From the NCBI GenBank assembly GCA_949592205.1, contig CATIUR010000001.1, positions 4,008,001 to 4,072,000 on the forward strand: a stretch of 64,000 bases of DNA, read 5' to 3'. The stretch comes from Helichrysum umbraculigerum. Its lineage: Eukaryota > Streptophyta > Magnoliopsida > Asterales > Asteraceae. Position 1 is the stretch's first letter. Every line of letters starts with the position of its first letter. Position numbers and translations under genes: made by a program. The notes under the pieces are model-generated. The model had not been told where the DNA came from. It worked only from the letters and a program-made list of their open reading frames with translations, and ran no database searches. Of the stretch, positions 10,001 to 20,885 are shown piece by piece.

Positions 10001-11319
10001 GTGAATGACTTTGAGAAGCTTCTCGGGATTCAAGAACCTATCTACGAAGAGTTGGTGATGGAATTTTTGGCAACTTTAGAAATGTTCATTATTAACACTG
10101 TCAACGATAGGTTTTTGAGTTTCAGACTCGGTGGGGCTTCGAGAAATTTATCCTTGAAAGAGCTTGCAGGTTGTTTGGGGATTTACACTGACGAGGAGTA
10201 TTCTTCTCATTGGATTGATCGGTATATAATGACTGGTGCAAGGTTGGATGAGGGGCAGTGTAATGCTCAAGTTTGGGCAAAGCTCAGTACGTCACCATAT
10301 CTTGGGGGAAAGAATTTGAATAAACACCTTACATCCCCCACGTATAGGGTGATACACAAGATGTTGGCAAACACACTCACTCTTCGGGGGAGCAATAGGG
10401 AGAAGGTCACGTTGATCGACTTGTGGTTTTTAGATAAGCTAAAAAGTAGGGACATGATCAATGTTCCTTATGCTGTGGGCAAATACCTTCACGCCTATGC
10501 TAGTGGGCATAAGCCAAATTCCAAGCTTTGTGGTGGTCATTTCATCACCCGGATCGCCAAAGGCCTAGGGATCAGTTTGAAGCCCCGAGGCGTTCCCGCC
10601 TATACCCTAGTTGAAAATGATACTCTTCCAATTGGGGCTGAATCGTATGCCACTGCCCAGATCTTGAGAAAGAAAGGAGGATCGTATGTTGCCTATAATC
10701 CCACTCCTAGGGAGGCGGCCACTGTGTCTCGGGTCGGGGCTAGGGGAAAAAGGCCCATTACCATTCAAGATTCTGATGAGGAAGAAGAGGCGGAGCAACA
10801 AGAAGAAGAAGAAGCTGCATCAAATGTGCAAGCGGGTGAGACACCGGGTCATGATGATTCATCTCATTCTGGGGAGCCTGCTTATTGGAGAAACTTTATG
10901 AGTAATTTTGGAGATATGCGTTTGGATCAGCAGAGATTTCAGGAGCAGTCCCAGTACGAGTGGGGGGTCAATCGGTATCAAAACGATTGGCTCATTCATG
11001 ATCATGAGCGGATGGGCCGCCACATTTCTGACCATGTGCCCGTCCCTTATAATGAACCACCTCGTTGGGGCGAACCTGGAGGTATTCTCCCTGCCCCTAT
11101 CTATGATAGAGATGTTGCCTTAGTGGAGCTCCAGCGACATCAGGAGCATATGCACACATCTGATTACCACCAGCAGCAACAAGATTGGGGTACTGCTTGG
11201 TCATCTCCATCTCCATCCCAGCCTCACACCTGGACTGTTCCTGAGCCCTCCAACTGGCAACAAGCGGCTCACCATCACTGGTTATTTGGATCCCCATCAC
11301 CTTATGAGCAGCAGCATCA
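10001..11319 (+). CDS. Athila/Tat-type extra ORF, antisense to its element (copy 1)
   Basis: Open for 489 codons to 11470, but only 10001-11319 is element coding; the last 50 codons are read from truncated LTR sequence and are accidental. No ATG supports the start: codon 10001 is GTG, and the sequence before it is scrambled by a short copy of 10208-10233. Residues 1-230 resemble ATHILA ORF1/plant mobile-domain-like proteins (EPIYEELVMEFLATLEMF, KEKVTLIDLWFL-type segment, INVPYAVGKYLHAYASG, LCGGHFITRIAKGLGI). Then follow an acidic stretch (DSDEEEEAEQQEEEEA) and a Trp/His/Gln/Pro-rich tail. The function of such ORFs is unknown. A near-identical copy lies at 17462-18823. Confidence 0.65.
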
Positions 11320-13832
11320 GTGTGACCGAATTGTCACAATGCTTAAAACTACAATCTTTAAATTAAGACAAGGTCGGTGGACTCTAAAGAGTCGGATTAA
11401 TTGTTTGGAACTTTCAAATATTAATAACAATGCTTGCTTGGATTATTTCACTAGTGATCTCGGGGTGTAGAATAAATAACCGGTTAAATAAATGCTAAGG
11501 GTGATATTCATCAAACATAAGCTCAACGTTGGCTAAGACCTAATGTTCACTTCAATCAACAAACCTATGATTTAATCAAGTAACGGACGTTCACCATGGT
11601 TACCAATTTGCACAATTTAGCTAAAATCATTTGACACATTCCAAAACTACATTCGCAATTTTGTTCAATCATTTATAGACAAATAATCAATAGTAATTTA
11701 CTAGGTTGAAAACGTTCGCTATATCAATAAGTAAATCACCAAATGGTTAAATTCTTGAGATAAAGCTCAATCACACAAGGTTCTCCGATTAAACATAAAT
11801 TAAGATTTTAAGAGTTCGCAAATCATCCACACAACAAACATTCGCTACAATTGCTAACTTATATGTATTTAACTAATTGTTGTTACGATCACCAAAAGCT
11901 TTGTTCCACAAATGATAAACAACTTATATAGATATTTTTTATAAGCAACAAACGTTCGCTATAATCGCTTAGTTAAAATGCCAAAAGTTTACTAACAACA
12001 ACAAACTAAACTCATACAAATCCATGGATGATTCTCAAACTCAAACATAAATTAACACCAAAAGATTACACCCCTAATCAACTAGCTATTTCATCCAAAC
12101 AAGCACAATGGTAACTAGCCACACATAATCACAATCATCAAGCAAAAATCATAAACACTAGACAAATTCATAAATAACTTGAAATTAGGTTAAATTGAAA
12201 TTATACCAAAGTGATTATACAAGTGTTTCCAAATGGTGTTGCTTGATGTTACCCTTACAAGCTCCTAGTGAAATCCTTAAGAGAATTGAGAGTAAATGGT
12301 GATTTGTTGGAGAGTAAATGAGGTAGAGTAATGAATGAGGTGGTATTGAATGTAGAGAGTAAATATTGAAGAGGAGTAAATGTGGAGAAATAGATGATAG
12401 ATAGATATGTTGTCTGGAGAGAGAAAGCTAAAATCATTTGACACATTCCAAATTACATTCGCAATTTTGTTGAATCATTTATAGACAAATAATCAATAGT
12501 AATTTACTAGGTTGAAAACGTTCGCTATATCAATAAGTAAATGACCAAATGGTTAAATTCTTGAGATAAAGCTCAATCACACAAGGTTCTTCGATTAAAC
12601 ACAAATTAAGATTTTAAGAGTTTGCAAATCATCCACACAATAAACATTCGCTACAATTGCTAACTTATATGTATTTAACTAATTGTCGTTACGATCACCA
12701 AAAGCTTTGTTCCACAAATGATAAACAACTTATATAGGTATTTTTTATAAGCAACAAACGTTCGCTATAATCGCTTAGTTAAAATGCCAAAAGTTTACTA
12801 ACAACAACAAACTAAACTCATACAAATCTATGGATGATTCACAAACTCAAACATAAATTAACACCAAAAGATTACACCCCTAATCAACTAGCTATTTCAT
12901 CCAAACAAGCACAATGGTAACTAGCCACACATAATCACAATCACCAAGCAAAAATCATAAACACTAGACAAATTCATAAATAACTTGAAATTAGATTAAA
13001 TCGAAATTATACCAAAGTGATTACACAAGTGTTTCCAAATGGTGTTGCTTGATGTTCCTTTCACAATCTTCAAGTGAAATCCTTAACAAATTTTGAGAGT
13101 AAATGGTGATTTTTTGGTGAGTAAATGAAGAGAGTAATGAATGAGGTGAGTTGTGTGTAGAGAGTAAATGAAGAGGAGTAAATGTAGATAGTGAGTTTTT
13201 CTGGAGAGAGAGAGCTAGATAGATACGATGATGATGATATATGATAAAAAATGAAGCTGAAGCCATTTTTCTCCTTTCCCTTTTCTTCTTCTTTTTTTTT
13301 TTCTTTTTTCTTTAAATGGAAAATGGGAGGAATAAAGGCAGAAAAACGGTTGGGCATTAAATGCCAACCAATCAAAATCGCACAACGCACCAACAACCTC
13401 GTACCTCGCTCAGATCGAACACATAGCCGATCGGCTTTGAAGGCCCAGCCGATTGGCTTTGAAGGCCCAGCCGAACGGCTGAAGAAGCTTAGCCGATCGG
13501 CTTCTTCAGTACAACTCCTCCATCTCCAACAAGCGAAAGTTTTGTAACGAAAATGCACTGGAATAGCCGATCTTCTAAGTATAGCCGATCTGCTCTAGAG
13601 ATGAAACCGATCTGCTATTGTCAAAAGCCGATCGGCTTTGATGCATTTTCCAGCCCAACTCACTTTTGTTCCAAACTTGATCAAATCTTCACCCATTCGC
13701 ATGCGTTTCCAGCTTTTGAACTACAATAGATTTCCAACAAAATAAGTATCGAAAGTTCTCGAAATCTACTCAAATATATATGCAAAACAATGATATCGCG
13801 ATAGATTTATATAACCAAAATGAGCGATATCA
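11320..13832 (-). repeat. 5' LTR of the Tat-like element, truncated and internally duplicated
   Basis: Begins at the shared word GTGTGACCG, which is LTR offset about 200 bp, so the LTR end and primer site are lost. It runs to about 12430, then jumps back to an earlier LTR position (gctaaaatcatttgacac, equal to 11618 onwards) and continues to the true end at 13832. Thus about 800 bp is present twice with small differences. The same truncation and jump recur at 18824 and 29060. Confidence 0.75.
13435..13637. repeat. Palindrome array AGCCGATCGGCT (Tat-like LTR, right)
   Basis: Same array in the other LTR: full sites start at 13435 and end at 13637 with the same 22-bp spacing for the first four. 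Here the TATA-like box of the left LTR (tttataaatgg) has decayed to ctttaaatgg. Confidence 0.85.
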
Positions 13833-14359
13833 GGCATCGAAGTTTATACACTTCTCTCTCACTTCTCATTTAATAAAAAAGTGTGCTTGTTTATAAGTCT
13901 TATCTTTAAATATATTCCGCATTATATTTCTGTATATCAGTTTTTACTTTGTACTGATACAGAAGTCATTTGATCCAAATTATTTGGGGCAAATCCTTTT
14001 TGTATCAGAGCTTATAAACAAAGTTTTATTTAGCTCTATGGAAGGCTAAGCCTCCTACTCAGGGTTAACGGAAGGGTTACTGTTATACTAGTATAATATT
14101 GCTTGTTTAATATAATTAAACATTTAAAAAAAAAAAACCTCCACTTAATTTTTTTTAAGCGAGTTTATTCCCTTATCCCCGTGAAAAATATCCCTTTATA
14201 TCCCCTTTCAAAAGGTCAAGTACCAATTGAGAAGCCTTAGAAGGGTGTGAAGGGAAAGCTGAGGAAGGGATTGGTATTAAGGGATTGGTATCCATTAATG
14301 GGAGTGGTAAGGGGTTGGTAAATTAGTTTTAAAAAAAAAAATTAGGTAAAAGATTTCTT
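13833..14359 (+). promoter_or_regulatory. EPRV copy A leader with tRNA-Met primer site
   Basis: Viral sequence resumes at the TSD. 13833-13995 is transcript leader/terminal repeat with AT-rich tract tttaaatatattccgc. The primer-binding site TTGTATCAGAGC (14000-14011) differs by one base from the tRNA-Met complement TGGTATCAGAGC seen in copy B. Further on lie a long AT-rich leader, an A run (14127-14138), and inverted stretches aagggattggtat/ataccaatccctt-type typical of a structured badnavirus leader, ending just before ORF1 ATG at 14360. Confidence 0.75.
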
Positions 14360-14821
14360 ATGTCTGATCGTTTTGAGCAAGCAATAAAGGATTGGTATGA
14401 TTATTCCCGTACCGCTAACCTTGAATTTTTAGATCTATCTGAAAATAAAAAACCAATACTTTCTGATATTCGTAACAACATCTCTTGTATTTACGATAAA
14501 TTATTTTTATTTGCAAAAGTTTCTATTAAAAGTTTTCATCAAATAAGTCAAAATCTTGAAAATTTGAGTCACCGACTTGAGAAGTGCGAAGAAAACCAGA
14601 GAAAAACCCATATTGAAATCACAAATAGCTTCAAACAAATCTCAACCGAAATCCAAGAAATTAAACCCCTCACCAAGAAACAAGTCTTTAACCTTGTAAG
14701 CAAAATCTCACAACAACCAAAGTTAGTTGAAGAACAAGCGTTGAAGCTATCTGAGGATCTTAACTATAAGATTCAGAAGGTAGAACATCTTTTACAAGAA
14801 GTAAAATCCCTAATTGGTTGA
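14360..14821 (+). CDS. EPRV copy A ORF1 (badnavirus P1-like), intact frame
   Basis: 153 codons plus stop, ATG to TGA with no break. N-terminal NLEFLDLSENKK contains the L-(D/E)-x-L-D-L-type core near residue 25 expected of badnavirus ORF1 (DUF1319 family). The rest is helical and Lys/Gln/Glu-rich (coiled-coil-like, residues 50-150). The family protein is virion-associated with unclear role. It sits directly after the leader. The stop TGA (14819-14821) overlaps the expected ORF2 start. The frame is open but embedded in a dead provirus. Confidence 0.8.
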   Translation: MSDRFEQAIKDWYDYSRTANLEFLDLSENKKPILSDIRNNISCIYDKLFLFAKVSIKSFHQISQNLENLSHRLEKCEENQRKTHIEITNSFKQISTEIQEIKPLTKKQVFNLVSKISQQPKLVEEQALKLSEDLNYKIQKVEHLLQEVKSLIG

Positions 14822-15249
14822 TAAGCCTAGCTAATCAGAAAGCTAGCTCAGAATACCTGGAAGCGGTAAAGGCGACAGAGGAAATCGAATCACCAGCACT
14901 TGGGTTTGTAAAACCATCAGATTACAAATCCCTAGTTACTCTTCAGAATTCTGCAATTATAAAACAAAACAACACACTCATATATCTCCTAACTAAACAA
15001 GCTCAAAAGTTTGGAGAATTTGAGGAAAAGTTTGAAAGATTAAGGCAAGGAATAGAGGCCTTGGGAAAACGAACGGTAGAACCATCTAACCTAGAAGATT
15101 CAATCGGAAGTCTTACAAAATGGTATGACAGCTTATCAATTAACGGAAAAACTCCAGCAAAAGCAAAGCAAGGATCAATCTATGTATTCAAAGACCCACC
15201 AAAAATATTTAAAGAAGAATACGAGAAAGAAACTCAAAAGAAGAAATGA
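14820..15249 (+). pseudogene. EPRV copy A ORF2 (badnavirus P2-like), start codon lost
   Basis: Frame continues ISLANQKASSEYLEAVKATE to a Lys-rich end (KETQKKK) with stop TGA at 15247-15249. The start present in copy B as ATG is ATA here (ttgataagc), so the P2 start is lost. Family marks: EAVKATEEIESPALGFVKPS near the N-terminus and KQNNTLIYLL mid-protein. Badnavirus P2 binds nucleic acid and associates with virions. Length 142 codons, close to copy B. Confidence 0.82.
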
Positions 15250-15985
15250 GTTCCAGGCAGGGGCGCAGTGTCCTGAGTAGGTAATCCATTACTCAAACCC
15301 AGACAGATCTCCTTACCCAAGAAGATCAAATTCGTGGGTACAGACAAATGGCCAGAAATCATTATAATTTCAATAGAAGTCTCAGGAGAACATTTGGAAG
15401 AAGTTATAATCAAAGTTTTGAATTAATCCTCAGTCCTGAAAGACAATTGGAAATTTCAAGGCAAAGGAGAGCAGAATTGGTACCAGCAGAAATCCTGTAT
15501 GGAAGCAATAGGCAAACAGTCAGGCATCAAGTCTATCAACATTACTCGGAATAAAGAATACTCCGTGTAAATGAAACACAGATAGACTTAAGACTCTGCA
15601 ACACTCAAAGCCATCAGCGGCTTAAAGAAACAGGCATGCAACATGTCCACCTTGGAATGTTCATGATAAGACTTCATGCACTATACAGAAGAGGAGCAGG
15701 AACAACTGCTTTGGTAGTTCTAAGAGATACACGATGGGGAGATGATCGTCAGATCATTGGAACCATGGAAATTGATCTGTCAGCAGGAACCCAACTCATA
15801 TACATGGTACCCGATATGGTGCTAAGTATAGATGATTTTCATAATCATATTCAAGTAGCAATACAAACTCATGGTTATGATGAATGACAAGGAGGAGAGA
15901 GTAACCTTCTGATAACAGTCAGCCTAGTTGGAAGAATCTCAAATACAAGCTACACTGGTTTTGAATACAGTGTAGAAAATGTTGC
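15246..15985 (+). pseudogene. EPRV copy A ORF3 start, movement protein N-terminal part
   Basis: ATG at 15246 overlaps the ORF2 stop (ATGA). The reading frame has TAA at 15282-15284, TAA at 15552-15554 (copy B has CAA) and TGA at about 15885-15887 (copy B has TGG). Open pieces hold NFNRSLRRTFGRSYNQSF, VHLGMFMIRLHAL and RDTRWGDDRQIIGTMEIDL, typical of the badnavirus movement-protein domain. It stops being viral sense sequence at 15985 inside SVENV, where the strand switches to intergenic sequence of copy B. Confidence 0.85.
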
Positions 15986-16431
15986 CCAAATAATTTGGAT
16001 CAAATGACTTCTGTATCAGTACAAAGTAAAAACTGAATTACAGAAATATAATGCGGAATATATTTAAAGATAAGACTTATAAACAAGCACACCTTTTTAT
16101 TAAATGAGAAGTGAGAGAGAAGTGTATAAACTTCGATGCCCCTCAACGATGAAAATAAACACGCTTATATAGGCGAATTGGATTGGCATATGCAACCGAA
16201 TATTCTCCAATAATACATATTTTACAAAGCGTCAAAATAAAGGGCCTACAAACTTTAATACATGGCCAACATATTTTGACCTATTTATTCAATCTTTAAC
16301 ACACTTATTAGAAACGACGAATGATGCTGGACCACACATGCCTAACTTCACACGACTTTGCCTGTAATAATTGAATACTGCCAAATACTTGCCAAACTTT
16401 AATAATTAGATTCCACCACGCTTTCGCCTAA
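15986..16431 (-). promoter_or_regulatory. EPRV copy B intergenic region, 3' end of the copy
   Basis: Minus-strand counterpart of 7752-8047 plus 13833-13990. TATA box TATATAA at 16171-16165. The copy ends at the bases ccaaataattt (15986), only about 20 bases before the primer-binding site would begin. The start of copy B at 36919 lies immediately at that same viral position, so copy B begins and ends at the minus-strand discontinuity site. Confidence 0.8.
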
Positions 16432-17461
16432 TTACAAGCATGCTCGTCGCACAGTGTTATCAGGTGGGGGCCATTCTTTGTCGACTAGCCATAATGCGTC
16501 ATTCCATACTTCATTTCGTAATAATTTACCTTCCCTGTTGCTTCCACGATATTCTGGGAGCTGGGCCTTGTTGTTTTTGGGCTTAGATGTTGATGCGGCC
16601 CAATTCGTTGCATAGGGTTTCAATCTCAGTGAGTAATCTTCGGGCTTCTTGGTTTTGCCTTCTAACTTCGGGCCAGTGATCGCCCCAGTGGTTATCTCTT
16701 GTTGCTTTTGCAACACAGACTTGGGCTTTGAAGTCCTGAACTGTTTGGAGGTTTCGCATTGCTGAGACTGTTTCTTTAGCTGCTCCTCGTTCCAATTGTT
16801 GTGCAACTCCAGTGAGTATGTTTGCTTCTTTGTCAGATATTGGTGTTGTGTTTGCTTTGATCTGATAATGCCTGTAGAGAGCTCCAGGTTCTTGGAATGT
16901 GAATGTTCCTTGATAAATTTTTGGCAATGGTCTGAAATCTGGATTATTTGCTCGTAACCATTCTTCTCGTTCCTTGACTGCATAGCTTCTAACAATTCTT
17001 CTGCTACTGCTAGACTCTTCATCAGCACTTCTGTTTCCAGCTCTGTACATCCTGCAAAACAAAGGTTAACTAATCTTGATAGAGCATCAACAAGAACATT
17101 TTGCTTTCCATTAATATGTTCGATATTGATCTTGACTCCTGTTCCGGTTATGACGTCAGCAAATTTGAGCCATCGAACTCGAGATGCTTTGTTACTATTA
17201 GTTTTATTGTAAAAACTAATAATAGCTTGGCAATCTGTCCATAATGTAATCTCCTTTTTATCAATATAGTATATCTTCAGCTTTTCCATGGAATTAATGC
17301 AAGCATTAACCTCCGCATCAATTGTTGATTGTACAACTTTGAATTTTCCACTGGCGTATGCACAAATCTTTTCTTCCTTCTTGGGATCATTTTTCTTTTT
17401 CTTCCACTTGCAAATTCTACCCCATCCTTCCATACATCCATCTGTTTCAATAATTATGTAT
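16432..17461 (-). pseudogene. EPRV copy B: RNase H and polyprotein C-terminus
   Basis: Open for 333 codons from 17433. RNase H landmarks: TDGCMEGWGRIC, IDAEVNA, LWTDCQAI and LVDALSRL (this last motif reads LADALSRL in copy A). The frame runs without a stop to TVRRACL at 16432, unlike copy A. It is cut at about 17461 by Tat-like element sequence; about 140 bp between this point and the RT end at 29508 is missing. Not translatable as a polyprotein because the upstream parts are broken. Confidence 0.85.
16583..17050 (-). CDS. EPRV copy B: open frame overlapping ORF3 3' end (155 aa)
   Basis: ATG at 17050-17048 (MYRAGNRSADEES) to a stop after CNELGRINI. 155 residues with no break, in a frame different from RNase H. 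Features: Ser/Arg-rich N-terminus, NNPDFRPLPKIYQGTFTF segment, then a long helical, charged C-terminal half (AKETVSAMRNLQT, RRQNQEARRLLTEIE). I do not recognise it by name. Tungrovirus has a separate 3' ORF and some badnaviruses have overlapping small ORFs; whether this matches any is not decidable here. It could also be the natural end of ORF3 reached by frameshift. Confidence 0.5.
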   Translation of the reverse strand: MYRAGNRSADEESSSSRRIVRSYAVKEREEWLRANNPDFRPLPKIYQGTFTFQEPGALYRHYQIKANTTPISDKEANILTGVAQQLERGAAKETVSAMRNLQTVQDFKAQVCVAKATRDNHWGDHWPEVRRQNQEARRLLTEIETLCNELGRINI

Positions 17462-18823
17462 GGTTTTTACTCAAACTGTGAAATTTGATGACGAAGCTTT
17501 TGGTGTGAATGATTTTGAGAAGCTTCTCGGGATTCAAGAACCTATCTACGAAGAGTTGGTGATGGAATTTTTGGCAACTTTAGAAATGTTCATTATTAAC
17601 ACTGTCAACGATAGGTTTTTGAGTTTCAGACTCGGTGGGGCTTCGAGAAATTTATCCTTGAAAGAGCTTGCAGGTTGTTTGGGGATTTACACTGACGAGG
17701 AGTATTCTTCTCATTGGATTGATCGGTATATAATGACTGGTGCAAGGTTGGATGAGGGGCAGTGTAATGCTCAAGTTTGGGCAAAGCTCAGTACGTCACC
17801 ATATCTTGGGGGAAAGAATTTGAATAAACACCTTACATCCCCCACGTATAGGGTGATACACAAGATGTTGGCAAACACACTCACTCTTCGGGGGAGCAAT
17901 AGGGAGAAGGTCACGTTGATCGACTTGTGGTTTTTAGATAAGCTAAAAAGTAGGGACAGGATCAATGTTCCTTATGCTGTGGGCAAATACCTTCACGCCT
18001 ATGCTAGTGGGCATAAGCCAAATTCCAAGCTTTGTGGTGGTCATTTCATCACCCGGATCGCCAAAGGCCTAAGGATCAGTTTGAAGCCCCGAGGCGTTCC
18101 CTCCTATACCCTAGTTGAAAATGATACTCTTCCAATTGGGGCTGAATCGTATGCCACTGCCCAGATCTTGAGAAAGAAAGGAGGATCGTATGTTGCCTAT
18201 AATCCCACTCCTAGGGAGGCGGCCACTGTGTCTCGGGTCGGGGCTAGGGGAAAAAGGCCCATTACCATTCAAGATTCTGATGAGGAAGAAGAGGCGGAGC
18301 AACAAGAAGAAGAAGAAGCTGCAACAAATGTGCAAGCGGGTGAGACACCGGGTCATGATGATTCATCTCATTCTGGGGAGCCTGCTTATTGGAGAAACTT
18401 TATGAGTAATTTTGGAGATATGCGTTTGGATCATCAGAGATTTCAGGAGCAGTCCCAGTACGAGTGGGGGGTCAATCGGTATCAAAACGATTGGCTCATT
18501 CATGATCATGAGCGGATGGGCCGCCACATTTCTGACCATGTGCCCGTCCCTTATAATGAACCACCTCGTTGGGGCGAACCTGGAGGTATTCTCCCTGCCC
18601 CTATCTATGATAGAGATGTTGCCGTAGTGGAGCTCCAGCGACATCAGGAGCATATGCACACATCTGATTACCACCAGCAGCAACAAGATTGGGGTACTGC
18701 TTGGTCATCTCCATCTCCATCCCAGCCTCACACCTGGACTGTTCCTGAGCCCTCCAACTGGCAACAAGCGGCTCACCATCACTGGTTATTTGGATCCCCA
18801 TCACCTTATGAGCAGCAGCATCA
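17462..18823 (+). CDS. Athila/Tat-type extra ORF (copy 2)
   Basis: Near-identical to 10001-11319. The open frame begins at ATG 17460, but that ATG belongs to the viral junction (tatATGg). Element coding reads FTQTVKFDDEAFGVNDFEKL and thus shows about 12 codons upstream of copy 1 that were lost there. Same domain order: helical N-terminal domain, DLWFLDKLKSRDRINVPYAV, GGHFITRIAKGLRI, acidic run, Trp/His/Gln-rich tail. Reading continues to 18974 through truncated LTR, as in copy 1. The shared false C-terminus shows both copies derive from one defective parent. Confidence 0.65.
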
Positions 18824-19758
18824 GTGTGACCGAATTGTCACAATGCTTAAAACTACAATCTTTAAATTAAGACAAGGTCGGTGGACTCTAAAGAGTCGGA
18901 TTAATTGTTTGGAACTTTCAAATATTAATAACAATGCTTGCTTGGATTATTTCACTAGTGATCTCGGGGTGTAGAATAAATAACCGGTTAAATAAATGCT
19001 AAGGGTGATATTCATCAAACATAAGCTCAACGTTGGCTAAGACCTAATGTTCAACTTCAATCAACAAACCTATGATTTAATCAAGTAACGGACGTTCACC
19101 ATGGTTACCAACTTGCACAATTTAGCTAAAATCATTTGACACATTCCAAAACTACATTCGCAATTTTGTTCAATCATTTATAGACAAATAATCAATAGTA
19201 ATTTACTAGGTTGAAAACGTTCGCTATATCAATAAGTAAATCACCAAATGGTTAAATTCTTGAGATAAAGCTCAATCACACAAGGTTCTCCGATTAAACA
19301 TAAATTAAGATTTTAAGAGTTTGCAAATCATCCACACAACAAACATTCGCTACAATTGCTAACTTATATGTATTTAACTAATTGTTGTTACGATCACCAA
19401 AAGCTTTGTTCCACAAATGATAAACAACTTATATAGATATTTTTTATAAGCAACAAACGTTCGCTATAATCGCTTAGTTAAAATGCCAAAAGTTTACTAA
19501 CAACAACAAACTAAACTCATACAAATCCATGGATGATTCTCAAACTCAAACATAAATTAACACCAAAAGATTACACCCCTAATCAACTAGCTATTTCATC
19601 CAAACAAGCACAATGGTAACTAGCCACACATAATCACAATCATCAAGCAAAAATCATAAACACTAGACAAATTCATAAATAACTTGAAATTAGGTTAAAT
19701 TGAAATTATACCAAAGTGATTACACAAGTGTTTCCAAATGGTGTTGCTTGATGTTACC
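18824..19758 (-). repeat. Truncated Tat-like LTR, copy 2, left part
   Basis: Same truncation point as 11320 (GTGTGACCG). Interrupted at 19758 by the Tekay-like element after TTACC. Continues at 28880. No coding. Confidence 0.8.
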
Positions 19759-20633
19759 TGTAACACCCCCAAATTTAATGATTTGCGGAAGCGAGTTTTG
19801 GGTGTTACTAATCAAATATCACGAGCATAAAGTACATAATGAACGACTCTAAATGAGACGTTTGAAAATAGTTATTACATTTCCCAAAATAAGAGTTTAC
19901 CGTAATACGAGTTCACAAAATGATTTCAATACATAGTTGTAGTACAAAAGTTATGCAAGAAATCCATATTTGAAAACATGCGACTCGAGCTAGCGTAGCT
20001 TGTAGTAGTCATAATCCTGCAGTCACCTGAGAACACATGCTAAAACAGGTCAACAATAAAGCTGGTGAGTTCATAGGTTAGTTAAGTAAAACATTGTAGT
20101 ATAAACTGTGTATATTTCAAAGGAAGTTTGTAGTATTCAAATCAGTAAGCAATTTAGTCGGTAAAACTATACATTTGCATATGTATAAAGTCAGTAAGTA
20201 AATAAGTCTGTAAAATAATACATTTGTAATTGTATTAAAAGTGGTCCCCATTGTGAAATCAGTATCGAGGTTGTCCTAACCTCATAACCTAAACCTGATA
20301 GGTTTGTGTCTAAAGTGTTCTCCAAGTGATTTCGTAATTCTTGTACTACTTGTCGGAGTAGTACACTACAAGACCCCATGGTCGTAATTCAGGGTGGTTC
20401 CTAGAAACCGTCCTATGTACTAAAGGACCTATCAGACTAACAAGTACAAGTATAACAAGCAAGTATGATGCTACATGTCCAACTATGTAACTATGTATGT
20501 ATAAGGATGTCGTGTAGAACATCCAGAGTATAGTAGTGTAATCGAGTGTGTGTGAGTACTTATAACATAGCGTACAAGTAAATAGTAGTCGGGATAGCAC
20601 TACGTGTTCAGTAAGTAATTGTACAAGTATTCA

Positions 20634-20885
20634 TGCAAGGGTACGTGTAATCGTACTAGGTGTACGTGTAATCGTATTTAATGTACGTGTAATCGTACTA
20701 AGTGTACATGTAATCGCACTAAGTGTACGTGTATCTATCACTAGTAATCGGAAGTAGCACAACGTGCCCGGAAGTAGCTCACAAAGCCCGGAAGTAGCAC
20801 AGTGTGCCCGGAAGTAGCGATAAGCGCCCGGAAGTAGCATAACATGCCCGGAAGTAGCACAGCATGCGCGGAAGTAGCACAACAG
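20634..20885. repeat. Two tandem arrays inside the Tekay-like LTR
   Basis: First a unit of about 21 bp built on gtacgtgtaatcgtactaag (five copies, 20640-20735), then a unit of about 19-21 bp built on cggaagtagcacaacgtgcc (seven copies, 20748-20882). The identical arrangement is at 26604-26855 in the other LTR. In the second array the six bases between gtagc and cccgg vary most (acaacgtg, tcacaaag, acagtgtg, gataagcg). Confidence 0.85.

Larger units (their letters stand above)
8048..13832 (-). mobile_element. Tat-like Ty3/gypsy element, defective, inserted in EPRV copy A
   Basis: Bounded by a perfect 5-bp duplication GGCAT (8043-8047, 13833-13837) and by TGAT...ATCA ends. Orientation is minus: the left LTR has a purine tract just inside it, and CT-rich leader plus TATA read on the minus strand. 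No gag, protease, RT or integrase is present. The internal part is only a plus-strand ORF (antisense to the element) of the kind seen between pol and the 3' LTR in Tat-lineage elements such as Grande and Retand (from general knowledge). The right LTR has lost its inner 200 bp or so and is partly duplicated. Confidence 0.75.

Noticed and set aside
11320..11470. C-terminal domain of the 489-codon ORF (MLKTTIFKLRQG...)
   Set aside because: This stretch is LTR sequence also found non-coding at 8250-8400; the frame is open by chance.
20748..20882. CRISPR-like array of constant and variable units
   Set aside because: Units are about 20 bp with only 6-8 variable bases, lie inside an LTR, and are duplicated in the other LTR; the DNA is plant nuclear.
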